DNA of 64,000 nucleotides from the NCBI RefSeq assembly GCF_039645585.1, contig NZ_CP147915.1, positions 1,674,001 to 1,738,000 of the forward strand, written 5' to 3'. Shown here in pieces: positions 40,095 through 47,986 of the stretch. Under the pieces are notes generated by a model. That model saw only the letters and a list, made by a program, of their open reading frames with translations. It was not told the origin of the DNA and searched no databases. Numbering within the stretch: position 1 is the stretch's first letter; the number at the start of each line of letters is the position of its first letter. Both the position numbers and the translations under genes were made by a program. Source of the DNA: Sulfurimonas sp. HSL-1656. GTDB taxonomy: Bacteria; Campylobacterota; Campylobacteria; Campylobacterales; Sulfurimonadaceae.

Positions 40095-40949
40095 ATGACA
40101 GGAGGCTTTTTCGCCATTCTCGACGATATCGCGGCGCTGCTCGACGACACGGCCGTCATGAGCAAGGTCGCGGCCAAAAAAGTGGGCGGCGTCCTGGGCG
40201 ACGACCTCGCCGTCAACGCCGAACAGGCCTCCGGCCACGCCAGCGCGCGCGAACTGCCCGTGCTCTGGGCCATTACCAAGGGCTCTTTCCGTAACAAGGC
40301 CATCATCCTCCCCGTCGCCTTCCTGCTCAGCGCCTTCGCCCCCTGGGCCATCGTGCCCATCCTGATGCTCGGGGCGGCCTACCTCAGCTATGAAGGGGCG
40401 GAAAAAGTCCTGGAATACCTCCGGCCGGGTCATCATGGGGAAGAGCAGAAAGGCGCCGTCGACGAGGCCGCCAAGATCACATCGGCCATCCGCACGGACT
40501 TCATCCTCTCTATCGAGATCATCGTCATCGCGCTGGGCGTCGTCGCCGGGGAAGCGCTGACGACCCAGATCCTCGTCGTCACCCTGATCGCGCTGTTGGC
40601 AACAGTGGGGGTCTACGGCATCGTCGCGCTGATGGTGCGCATGGACGACATGGGCTTCGCCCTGGTCGGTTTCAGCCAGACAAGCACGGGCACAAAGGCC
40701 GCGGTGTTGAAACGCTCCGGCCTGCTGCTGGTACAAGCGATGCCGAAGCTCATCAAGGCGCTGGGCTACATTGGCACCGTGGCGATGCTGCTGGTGGGCG
40801 GCGGCATCTTCGTCCACCACGTAGAGTGGCTGCACCACGCCCTCGCGTTTATGCCCTCCGTCCTGCCCGAACTCGCAAGCGGCCTGGCCGCCGGAATGCT
40901 GCTGGTGGCGCTTGTCCTTCTCTGGGAGCGGCTGACGCAGCGGAGCTGA
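40095..40949 (+). CDS. DUF808 (YedI-like) membrane protein
   Basis: The 284-residue product begins MTGGFFAILDDIAALLDDTAVMSK, typical of the DUF808 family, and has about six hydrophobic segments. The function of the family is unknown. The ATG at 40095 has AGGAGA upstream, chosen over 40065. It is the last GC-rich gene before the AT-rich cassette region. Confidence 0.85.
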   Translation: MTGGFFAILDDIAALLDDTAVMSKVAAKKVGGVLGDDLAVNAEQASGHASARELPVLWAITKGSFRNKAIILPVAFLLSAFAPWAIVPILMLGAAYLSYEGAEKVLEYLRPGHHGEEQKGAVDEAAKITSAIRTDFILSIEIIVIALGVVAGEALTTQILVVTLIALLATVGVYGIVALMVRMDDMGFALVGFSQTSTGTKAAVLKRSGLLLVQAMPKLIKALGYIGTVAMLLVGGGIFVHHVEWLHHALAFMPSVLPELASGLAAGMLLVALVLLWERLTQRS

Positions 40950-41194
40950 TCTCCTCCTTGCCATTCACGTGATAGTACGACAGAATGTCCTCCTATCTAA
41001 ATCAATCCTCCATGCAAAGAGCAAAAAATCTTAAGTAATACTCTGTAGAATATGTGAAAATATGTCATTTTGTTGAGTTACAAAAATCTTTTTGTGATAG
41101 CAGAACACTGTGAATGTCTGAATATCTATTAAGATTCCGACAAATGAACATCGTTTTGGTATCAATAAATAGTTAAGCAGAAAGAGAAAACATT
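40950..41194. other. AT-rich gene-free border with a core-like site
   Basis: This 245-bp stretch switches sharply from GC-rich to AT-rich composition and has no convincing reading frame or integrase gene. GTTAAGC at 41172-41178 matches the integron core-site consensus GTTRRRY, 17 bp before the first cassette gene. No RYYYAAC partner and no palindrome lie upstream, so it is not a complete attC. It could be a remnant attI or the fossil edge of a lost cassette. Confidence 0.5.
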
Positions 41195-41761
41195 ATGAAT
41201 GCAGAAGAATTTTTCAAGAAAAAAATTGACGAAGTAAAAGTATTTAGATCAGCGCTCTCAACAGAAACGGACAGGGGGTGTGCGCTATTTGCCTCCTCTT
41301 ATCTTGACAAAGCCTTGTCCGATCTTCTCTATTGTGCTTTGGCTTACGATAAAAAGATTGAAAATGACTTATTTGAAGGTACGGCACCGTTAGCTGCTTT
41401 TTCAGCTCGGATAAAAATGGCCTTTTATCTTGGGAAAATATCAAAAGTTGAAAGGCGAGATTTAGATTTAATAAGAAAAATTCGAAATGAGTTCGCTCAC
41501 AATGCAGATGCTATAGATTTTGAAGAAGAGAAAATAAAGAACCAGTGCAGAGAGCTATCATTCTCATATCATGATAACGACCATCGTCCTAGAGGACATT
41601 TTACTGCTGCATGCATGGGGTTGCTGGTTAATATCCACAATGAAACATTGTTGAGCCAGGCTCCAGAAATTAAAGCAGAAAATGCTCCCAGCGAAGAAAA
41701 AAAACAAATGATCAGAGAGCGTATACAAAAGTTGGCTGATGAGACCGACAATAATGCTTAA
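41195..41761 (+). CDS. Cassette 1: MltR-family protein
   Basis: The 188-residue product resembles the MltR (mannitol operon repressor) family: SYLDKALSDLLYCALA, LFEGTAPLAAFSARIKMAFYLG and DLIRKIRNEFAHNADA, all helical with conserved Asn-His. MltR homologues include stand-alone proteins whose role is not regulatory of mannitol. The stop codon lies in the R'' box GCTTAAC of the following attC. Base composition is AT-rich relative to the host. The function of a cassette-borne copy is unknown. Confidence 0.75.
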   Translation: MNAEEFFKKKIDEVKVFRSALSTETDRGCALFASSYLDKALSDLLYCALAYDKKIENDLFEGTAPLAAFSARIKMAFYLGKISKVERRDLDLIRKIRNEFAHNADAIDFEEEKIKNQCRELSFSYHDNDHRPRGHFTAACMGLLVNIHNETLLSQAPEIKAENAPSEEKKQMIRERIQKLADETDNNA

Positions 41762-41827
41762 CAAATCAGAGGAGACCAATCAAAAACCCGCGGGCGGCTT
41801 TTTGATTGCTCATTTTAAACGTTAGAC
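41756..41827 (+). repeat. attC site 1 (72 bp)
   Basis: R'' GCTTAAC (41756-41762) and R' GTTAGAC (41821-41827) both match the RYYYAAC/GTTRRRY consensus exactly. Inside, AATCAAAAA and TTTTTGATT form a perfect 9-bp arm around a GC-rich loop, giving the typical foldable bottom strand. Confidence 0.9.
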
Positions 41828-41860
41828 GAATATGAATAGATTCAATCAAAGGGATTTTAA

Positions 41861-42805
41861 ATGAGAGAAGCATATATTGGATTATCAACACCAGTAGGTT
41901 TCGACTATCTTAATACTGCAACAAAGACTAAGGCAGATCAAACCAGTTCACCAAATCCAATACTAGATTCACCATTCGGACTAATGCTTCTTTTCGATAA
42001 GCTAGTCTTTCTCTCAAAAAGTTTATGCCCAGAAAATATGCGTAACCTCCCCTTTGTTGAATTTCTCGATGAAAATGGTTCTCTTCCTTTTGTGAGTGAA
42101 GAAGAAATAGAATTAGCTATTACAAAAATACGAGAGCAAAATAATAGCCGTATGAAAACCGGTATTTCATTTCAAACAGCAATACAAGAGGCTGGTGTTT
42201 TGGATGGGATAATGGTAGACAACCATACCCACAGTCTAAAGATAGGCAATTATGTTGGTTATGCGAACTCCGACGAATACAACCTAGCTATCGACTTGCT
42301 TTATTTGTCTAAGCTTCAAGGAAGAACCATAGAACTTGTGACAAATTCCAGATTGCGACCAACACATAATCTCCCAACTGAGACTTGGGCTGGGGCTAAG
42401 CTTACTGAACTACTGGTCATTGATAATATTTCAAATTATTTAAGTCCGAAGGGACCATACCATCCAGTGATTGATGAAGTAAGAGAAAATAAATATCTTG
42501 ATGAATTTAGAAAATGGATTATTAGTCAAAATGGCTCAGCATCTATCACTGAAGTGCAAGATATGAAAAAACAAGTGGAATATGCAATACAAGATGCTCA
42601 AGACAAGCTCTTTTTGCGCCATTTAGACCCTAAACGTCATTTTCTAACTATTGGTGAAGCAATGCTAGGAGATTTAGCGGGGTTAGTTTACCCACTAGCG
42701 GGTACGACAAAAGCCACTGTTGAGGTAGGCAAAGAAATCATCAATCCAACTGTGAATAAATGGCAGGGTTTTATAGTAAGTGCAAAACAGCAAATTCGGA
42801 AGTAA
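41861..42805 (+). CDS. Cassette 2: unknown 314-aa protein
   Basis: I do not recognise this protein. It is soluble, without a signal peptide, and mainly helical, with possible coiled-coil stretches (about 90-105 and 240-260) and a conserved-looking acidic centre (SKLQGRTIELVTNSRLRPTH). It is the longest gene of the array, yet has no readable catalytic motif. A start at 41861 is followed by MREAYIGLSTPVGFDYLN. The gene is AT-rich, and its stop is 7 nt before the R'' box of attC 2. Confidence 0.75.
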   Translation: MREAYIGLSTPVGFDYLNTATKTKADQTSSPNPILDSPFGLMLLFDKLVFLSKSLCPENMRNLPFVEFLDENGSLPFVSEEEIELAITKIREQNNSRMKTGISFQTAIQEAGVLDGIMVDNHTHSLKIGNYVGYANSDEYNLAIDLLYLSKLQGRTIELVTNSRLRPTHNLPTETWAGAKLTELLVIDNISNYLSPKGPYHPVIDEVRENKYLDEFRKWIISQNGSASITEVQDMKKQVEYAIQDAQDKLFLRHLDPKRHFLTIGEAMLGDLAGLVYPLAGTTKATVEVGKEIINPTVNKWQGFIVSAKQQIRK

Positions 42806-42811
42806 GTTGCT

Positions 42812-42883
42812 GTCTAACAAATCAGAAGGAATCAATCAAAAACTTGAGGACGACTTTTTGATTGGTCATTTTAAACGTTAGGA
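42812..42883 (+). repeat. attC site 2 (72 bp)
   Basis: R'' GTCTAAC (42812-42818) fits RYYYAAC, and R' GTTAGGA (42877-42883) fits GTTRRRY except for the last base. The central AATCAAAAA and TTTTTGATT arms repeat those of attC 1, so the two sites belong to one family. Confidence 0.85.
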
Positions 42884-42898
42884 AGAAGGAGATTAATT

Positions 42899-43765
42899 TT
42901 GGGTAGGAAGCTAACCATATATATGCTCGACGGATCGGCAACTGGTCCAAAGACCATCGAGATTGGCAATTGGTCTGGAAAGGCGGTTTTTTCTCCCCGA
43001 GCAATGCTTAAAAGTATGTTGACCCGCCCTGAATTTGATTCCCCAGGTATTTATTTTCTTCGTAGTCAGAGCGAATCATACGAATTCGATGAAAGCATCT
43101 ACATTGGCGAAGCCGAGGAGTTGAGAGCTAGACTCAAGCAACATATAGCTGACCGAGATTTTGAGTCGGTAGTCTGCTTCCTCAGCAAAGATGAGATGCT
43201 TACAAAAGCTCACATCAAATATTTGGAGTCGCGGCTCATCGCGCTTTCACGGGAGGCGAACAGCTCCTTTATTGAAAACAACAACAATCCCAAGGGAGCG
43301 CGGCTGTCAGAGGCGGACGTGTCCGATATGGAATACTTCATTGAACAGATACGGCTAATACTTCCAACAGTGGGAATGAATTCACTTGTCATCGCTGCTC
43401 CCCATGCCACCACATCAACTGAGTCTGCTGCGTGTGAAGCCACCTACAAGGTCAAATCAAAGACTCTTGACGCAACGATGGTTGAAACAGAAGAGGGGTT
43501 CGTAGTAAAGGCAGGATCTCAAGCAAGTCCAAAAACGTCAAAATCCATCGCCGAAGGCTGGCTCAAGATCCGCAAAAAACTTGTTGATGCGGAAGTTCTT
43601 CAACAAGAAGCAAACCAGCTTGTGTTTACTGAAGACACAATTTTTTCGTCCCCAAGTGCGGCTTCATCGGTTATTCTAGGGAGACAGGCCCCTGGACCAA
43701 TCTCCTGGGTCAACGCCAATGGTCAGACCTATAAAGAAGTACAAGAAGGCACGTCTGATACCTAA
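42899..43765 (+). CDS. Cassette 3: GIY-YIG nuclease with C-terminal DUF4357-like domain
   Basis: The 288-residue protein has a GIY-YIG-like domain (about 50-120): PGIYFLRSQSESYEFDESIYIGEAEELRARLKQH holds the two motifs, Arg and the following helix, and KYLESRLIALSREANSS supplies the catalytic Glu region. The C-terminus (about 190-280) with KSIAEGWLKIRKKLVDAEV, FTEDTIFSSPSAASSVILGR and WVNANGQTYKE resembles DUF4357. Translation starts at TTG (42899) with AAGGAG 7 nt upstream. Its stop lies in the R'' box of attC 3. Confidence 0.82.
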   Translation: MGRKLTIYMLDGSATGPKTIEIGNWSGKAVFSPRAMLKSMLTRPEFDSPGIYFLRSQSESYEFDESIYIGEAEELRARLKQHIADRDFESVVCFLSKDEMLTKAHIKYLESRLIALSREANSSFIENNNNPKGARLSEADVSDMEYFIEQIRLILPTVGMNSLVIAAPHATTSTESAACEATYKVKSKTLDATMVETEEGFVVKAGSQASPKTSKSIAEGWLKIRKKLVDAEVLQQEANQLVFTEDTIFSSPSAASSVILGRQAPGPISWVNANGQTYKEVQEGTSDT

Positions 43766-43835
43766 CAAGTGCATCAACGCAGATTGCATTTTCCGCTGGT
43801 GCTCCAAATGCAACCAGTTACGCTAGTCGTTATGT
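43760..43835 (+). repeat. attC site 3 (76 bp)
   Basis: R'' ACCTAAC (43760-43766) matches the consensus, and R' GTTATGT (43829-43835) matches GTTRRRY at all but one position. TTGCATTT and AAATGCAA form the central arm. The sequence is unlike attC 1, 2 and 4, so this cassette has a different origin. Confidence 0.82.
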
Positions 43836-43849
43836 CATTAAGGAAATAA

Positions 43850-44134
43850 ATGAATAAAATAGATCTAGAAAATTGCAATCAACTAAAATTTCTACATAAA
43901 GATCGTATTTATACGGTCAAAGGCTGTTCAGATATCAAAAGTTTTGCTTTTGATTTTTCAGCGCAGGATTATAATATTTATGATGACTATGGTGCTCCAT
44001 TAAAAAGGAGAAGGGAATCCCTATTGGACGAGATAAAAAATGACGGAACACATGTAGAGATTCAAGAATCCTTACTCAAAAACTATCCAGAATGTTTTAT
44101 ATTACCTTGCAATACAGAAGATGAAGAGACATAA
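43850..44134 (+). CDS. Cassette 4: unknown 94-aa protein
   Basis: The small soluble 94-residue product (MNKIDLENCNQLKFLHKDRI) has no recognised domain. It contains three cysteines and a basic patch LKRRRESLLDEIK. AAGGAAATAA precedes the ATG. Its stop codon lies inside ACATAAC, the R'' box of attC 4, the usual arrangement for a cassette gene. Confidence 0.65.
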   Translation: MNKIDLENCNQLKFLHKDRIYTVKGCSDIKSFAFDFSAQDYNIYDDYGAPLKRRRESLLDEIKNDGTHVEIQESLLKNYPECFILPCNTEDEET

Positions 44135-44198
44135 CAAATCATAGAAGGCCAATCAAAACCCGCGAGTGCTTTTTGATTGGTCATTAGAAACATTAAAC
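44129..44198 (+). repeat. attC site 4 with mutated core (70 bp)
   Basis: R'' ACATAAC (44129-44135) departs from RYYYAAC at one base, but complements GTTATGT of the upstream site exactly. The expected core GTTAAAC reads ATTAAAC (44192-44198), losing the G at which strand exchange occurs. The central arms AATCAAAA/TTTTGATT are kept. The site may be inactive. Confidence 0.75.
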
Positions 44199-44218
44199 AT
44201 GCAAAGACAAAATAAAAA

Positions 44219-44644
44219 ATGAATAAACAAATGTTTAACTGTACTTGCTTAGGTAAAGATGGGGAACGGCGTCAATATCTATTTTCTCTTCAAAAAAGTG
44301 GCGGATCAACTTGGATGGTATGCATGTATGACACTGATAGGAAAATAATTGATGACGGACTTGATTTAAAGTTTACTCCATTTACTGATGATGCATTTCG
44401 CATTACAGACATGTTTATTAATAACCAAGCATATCGTTCTCACGGAATTGTTGAAGCAGTTATTTGTAAAGTTTCGCAAATCTTAGCTAAAACCATTGTT
44501 TCAAGTGGAAAAGATGTTGACAAACAAGATTATCGGAGTCCGGCTTCTGATAGCTTTTGGAAACGTGCAAAAGAAAATGGATGGGCCGAGTACATAAAAC
44601 CAGATGATCGGTATATATGGTGTTCATCGTCACTGTGTGATTAA
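44219..44644 (+). CDS. Cassette 5: unknown 141-aa protein, possible GNAT-like fold
   Basis: The 141-residue product is not assigned to a family. Its C-terminal half (IVEAVICKVSQILAKTIVSSG, YRSPASDSFWKRAKENGWAEY) recalls the last helix and strand of GNAT acetyltransferases, but the acyl-CoA loop is not convincing. Translation starts MNKQMFNCTCLGKDG. It is the last cassette before the symporter gene, with its stop 7 bp before a truncated attC. Confidence 0.65.
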   Translation: MNKQMFNCTCLGKDGERRQYLFSLQKSGGSTWMVCMYDTDRKIIDDGLDLKFTPFTDDAFRITDMFINNQAYRSHGIVEAVICKVSQILAKTIVSSGKDVDKQDYRSPASDSFWKRAKENGWAEYIKPDDRYIWCSSSLCD

Positions 44645-44650
44645 TAAGAT

Positions 44651-44682
44651 GTATAACAATCAAAATAAGAGCAATCTCAAAC
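44651..44682 (+). repeat. Truncated attC-like end of the array
   Basis: GTATAAC (44651-44657) is R''-like. AATCAAAATAAG follows, similar to the first arm of attC 1, 2 and 4. The second arm is missing, and AAACGTCA replaces AAACGTTAG. The sequence runs directly into the stop codon of the convergent symporter gene, so this is probably the deleted edge of the array. Confidence 0.5.
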
Positions 44683-44683
44683 G

Positions 44684-46168
44684 TCACTCGTCCCTACCCC
44701 CGAACTGCATAATCACAAACGCCACCGCTGTCCCCCCGACGAGCTGATCGGCCAGGGAAAAGGCCCCGCCGAAACAGTAGGGCTGCAAAAGAAGGACCGT
44801 GATAAAACCGCCGCCCAGGGCCCACGTCACGGCCCGCGCACTTCCGCGTTTCGTAAAGAGCGCCGAGGCGTAGACGCCCAGCAGCCCGGCATAGGCAAAG
44901 CTCATGACCCCCAGTGCGAAACTGACCAAAGGCAGGTCCGTCGCCCGCTGCCAGTAGTAGCTCACGACGGCCATCGCCGTCAAAATGAGCGCAAAGAGCA
45001 GTACCGCCGTCCGGGCGGCGGCCACGTAGTGGCGCTCTTCCGTCACACCCCTTGCCGTCTTCCAGGGGCGGTAGATGTCTTCCACCGCCACCGAGGCCAT
45101 TGCCGCGAGTACCGAGTTCGTCGAGGAGAGCGCGGCGGCGATCGCCCCCACCGTCACGAATCCGCGCAGCCCCGCGGGCATTTCGTTGAGGATGTAGGTC
45201 ATGAAAATCGTGATCTTCTCCCCGCTGAACTCCTGCACGGCGCCGCCGCCGATGCCGGAGAGTTCCGGGTGGTTGTAGAAGAGGTAGAGCAGCAGCCCTA
45301 TTGCCAGGAAGAGCAGCACGACCGGGATCGTCATGACGATGGAGACGACCAGCGCCCGGGAGCCGTCGCGGCCGTTTTTGCAGGCCAGCACGCGCTGGGT
45401 CATATCCTGGTCCAGGCCGTAGGCCGCGATGTTGAGCAGCAGCCATCCGCCCAGCAGGCTCCAGATGCCGAAATTCCCGGCCGTGTCGATCACGGTCAGT
45501 TTTCCCTCGGCATTCAAAACGTCATACATCGTACCGATGTCCGTCTGCAGCGCGCCAAAGAGGTAGATCAGTACGGCCACCCCCGCCCCGATGTAGGTCA
45601 CGGCCTGGATGACGTCGCTGTAGATGACCGACTTCACCCCGCCGAAGTAGGTATAGGCCAGCGCCCCCAGCACGAGCATAATGATCGCGGCAAAGAGGTG
45701 CAGCGGCGCGATGTCGGCGAAGACGATCATCGAAACGGCCAGCGCCCCGATGTAGAGCCGCGCGCCGCTGGCGAGGACCCGCCCGACGAGGAACATGACG
45801 CCCGCTTCCCGTTTGGCCTTCGCCCCGTAGCGCTGCTCCAGCAGTTCGTAGACGGTGACGGCGCGGATGGCGTAGAAGCGCGGCACCAGCACTTTGGCAA
45901 TGAAAAGCACGGCCAGCAGCGCGGAGACGTAGAAGCCGACAAAGGTAAGGTTGCTTCGGTAGGCGTACTCCGGACCGCCCAGGAAGGTCGCCGCCGACTG
46001 CGAGGTCGCCAGCACGGAGACGGCGGCCGCGAGCATCGGGACGCTGTTCCCGCCGACGAAGTAGTCGCGCGATGAACGGATGTTCACGCGGGAGAAAAGC
46101 CACGAACTGAAAGCGAGGATGGCAAAGTATCCGCCGAAGACGGTCCAGTCGAGGGGGGAGAATCCCAT
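44684..46168 (-). CDS. Sodium:solute symporter (SSS family)
   Basis: The 494-residue protein has about thirteen hydrophobic segments and the SSS pattern, with sodium-site segments around residues 50-70 (VLATSQSAATFLGGPEYAYR) and AAALSSTNSVLAAMASVAVEDIYRPW. Such carriers move sugars, sialic acids, amino acids or pantothenate. It starts at 46168 in ATGA overlap with the upstream nagZ-amidase gene, which suggests uptake of a cell-wall recycling product. That role is inferred. Confidence 0.9.
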   Translation of the reverse strand: MGFSPLDWTVFGGYFAILAFSSWLFSRVNIRSSRDYFVGGNSVPMLAAAVSVLATSQSAATFLGGPEYAYRSNLTFVGFYVSALLAVLFIAKVLVPRFYAIRAVTVYELLEQRYGAKAKREAGVMFLVGRVLASGARLYIGALAVSMIVFADIAPLHLFAAIIMLVLGALAYTYFGGVKSVIYSDVIQAVTYIGAGVAVLIYLFGALQTDIGTMYDVLNAEGKLTVIDTAGNFGIWSLLGGWLLLNIAAYGLDQDMTQRVLACKNGRDGSRALVVSIVMTIPVVLLFLAIGLLLYLFYNHPELSGIGGGAVQEFSGEKITIFMTYILNEMPAGLRGFVTVGAIAAALSSTNSVLAAMASVAVEDIYRPWKTARGVTEERHYVAAARTAVLLFALILTAMAVVSYYWQRATDLPLVSFALGVMSFAYAGLLGVYASALFTKRGSARAVTWALGGGFITVLLLQPYCFGGAFSLADQLVGGTAVAFVIMQFGGRDE

Positions 46169-47886
46169 CAGCGCGCTTCCGGCGGGGCTTTCAGGTGCAG
46201 GTCACTGACGGCGCTGCGCACCTTCCGCATAAAGGCCTCGCCCGGGTCGCTCTTTTCCGTGCGGTATCCCTTGTCCCGTTCCCGCCACAGCGGGGTCGCT
46301 TCCATCCTGCGGTATTCATGGTGGCCTATGAGGTACTCCATGTGCGGGTACTTCCCGGCGAGGTAGCGCACCAGCGCGATATTCGCGCGCAGCTGCGCCG
46401 GGGTAAGGTCCTCTTTGGCATTCCCCTCCCCGCCGACGTTCTCGATGCCGATGCTCTCAAAATTGAGCCCGATGACGTGGCGCGCCATCCGGTTCTCCGG
46501 CATCAGGCGGTAGATGGTGCCGTCCCGGTCGACGAGGAACTGCGAGGAGACGTTGAGCGCACCTGCGGTCGCGATGTCGCCGCGGCTTCCGGGCAGCAGC
46601 TCCGGCTGCAGGCGCGCAAAAGAAGACTCCAGCCCCATATCGGCCGTCCAGTGCAGCACGATCACTTTCGGGTCGATCGTAATGTCACTCACGTCCATGC
46701 CGTAGTGCTGTTTGATGTACTGCTTCGTCAGGGCAATGCGCTGCGGGCCGAAAGCGATGGGCTTGTCGACGATTTTCGGCGCGCCGATGCCGTAGGCGTC
46801 GTAAAGCGCATTGATACGGCGGTTCGACTCGGCGATCCGCTCGCGGGAGATCCGCCCCGCTTTGACCTCGGCGTAGATCGTCTCGACGATCCGGCCGAGC
46901 ATGTTGCTGCCGAGCTGGTTTGCAAAGAGCAGCATGTCCACCCCGCCGTTGATGGCGAGGCGCACCGTCTCTTCAAGGCTGTAGTGTTCCGAGATCGCCT
47001 TCATCTGCAGGTCGTCGCTGACGATGAGCCCCTTGAAGCCCAGCTCGCCGCGCAGCAGCTCCGTGTTGATCTTGTGCGAGAGCGTCGCCGGATAGTCGGG
47101 GTCGAGCCGGCGGTTGAAGACGTGGGCCGTCATGATCATGTCCGCTTTGCCCTCGTTGATCAGGCGGCGGTAGGGTTCGAGCTCTACGGGCGTCCATGTT
47201 TCGCTTACGTCCACGAAACCTTTGTGCGAATCCCCCAGGGAGGAGCCGTGCCCGGGGAAGTGCTTCAGTACCCCGACGACTTTTTTCGCCCGCAGGGCAT
47301 CGAGCATTATTCCCGCGTACCGCGTCACCTTTTCCGGAGACTTGCCGTAGGAGCGCTTCAGTCCGACGATCACCGTGTTCTCGGGGTTCGCCGCCAGGTC
47401 GACGTCGGGGGCGAAATCCGTATTGATCCCGGCATCGGAAAGGGTAGTCGCCAATGTCCCGTATACCTGCTGCGCGTACGCCGGGTCATCCCGCATCCCG
47501 ACGGCCTCCGCCGAGGGAACCTCAGGAAAGCCGTAGGCGGGTTTCAGGCGCGCGACCCGGCCGCCCTCCTGGTCCACGGAAACGAGCAGCGGGGCGGTGG
47601 CAAAGGCCTGCAGCTGGGCCGTCAACGCGGCGAGCTGGCGGGGTGAACGGATGTTCTTCGTCCGTTTCAGGTCCGGGTAGCCGAGGTCAAAAAGGATCAC
47701 GCCGCCCGGTTTGTACTGCCGCAGTTCCCGCACGAAAGGGTCAGAGGCGTCGAGCGTTTCCGCATCGAAACCGACAATGAGCATCCGCCCGATCTGCGCT
47801 TTGAGGTCGGCGTCGGAAATCTCCGTCGCACCGAGAAGAAACAGGGGAAGAAAAAATAAAAGTGTAAGTATCCGCATGCCTCGCAT
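46168..47886 (-). CDS. NagZ-amidase fusion (GH3 + amidase_2)
   Basis: The ~572-residue protein carries a signal peptide (about 3-20, ILTLLFFLPLFLLGA), then a glycoside hydrolase family 3 domain (about 25-380) with KHFPGHGSSLGDSHKGF (general acid/base loop) and GLIVSDDLQMKAI (nucleophile Asp). Next comes an amidase_2 domain (about 400-570) with zinc ligands in VLHWTAD, IGHHEY and KSDPGEAF. NagZ cuts GlcNAc from muropeptides, and amidase_2 enzymes cut MurNAc-L-Ala. A fusion would do both steps on one chain. The start is uncertain (47886, 47877 or a GTG at 47895). Confidence 0.92.
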   Translation of the reverse strand: MRGMRILTLLFFLPLFLLGATEISDADLKAQIGRMLIVGFDAETLDASDPFVRELRQYKPGGVILFDLGYPDLKRTKNIRSPRQLAALTAQLQAFATAPLLVSVDQEGGRVARLKPAYGFPEVPSAEAVGMRDDPAYAQQVYGTLATTLSDAGINTDFAPDVDLAANPENTVIVGLKRSYGKSPEKVTRYAGIMLDALRAKKVVGVLKHFPGHGSSLGDSHKGFVDVSETWTPVELEPYRRLINEGKADMIMTAHVFNRRLDPDYPATLSHKINTELLRGELGFKGLIVSDDLQMKAISEHYSLEETVRLAINGGVDMLLFANQLGSNMLGRIVETIYAEVKAGRISRERIAESNRRINALYDAYGIGAPKIVDKPIAFGPQRIALTKQYIKQHYGMDVSDITIDPKVIVLHWTADMGLESSFARLQPELLPGSRGDIATAGALNVSSQFLVDRDGTIYRLMPENRMARHVIGLNFESIGIENVGGEGNAKEDLTPAQLRANIALVRYLAGKYPHMEYLIGHHEYRRMEATPLWRERDKGYRTEKSDPGEAFMRKVRSAVSDLHLKAPPEAR

Positions 47887-47986
47887 TGTACACACTCATT
47901 TTGGATAATGCGTTTAATGAAACGGCACTACCAATGGCGGCGGAAATAGTGTACAATAGTTATATCCCACTGAAAGGAGCGATACC

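Larger units (their letters stand above)
41172..44683 (+). mobile_element. Integron gene-cassette array without integrase (CALIN)
   Basis: Five small plus-strand genes are each followed by an attC-like site: three intact, one with a mutated core and one truncated. Every cassette has a single AT-rich gene. Several stop codons lie inside the R'' box of the following attC. The array is inserted between the DUF808 gene and the convergent symporter gene. No tyrosine recombinase intI was found in the 64 kb, so cassettes could be moved only by an integrase encoded elsewhere. Confidence 0.88.

Noticed and set aside
41000-44700. A CRISPR array, suggested by the recurring palindromes
   Set aside because: The repeats are ~70 bp, separated by genes of different sizes, and carry integron R''/R' boxes. 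There are no short regular repeats or cas genes.
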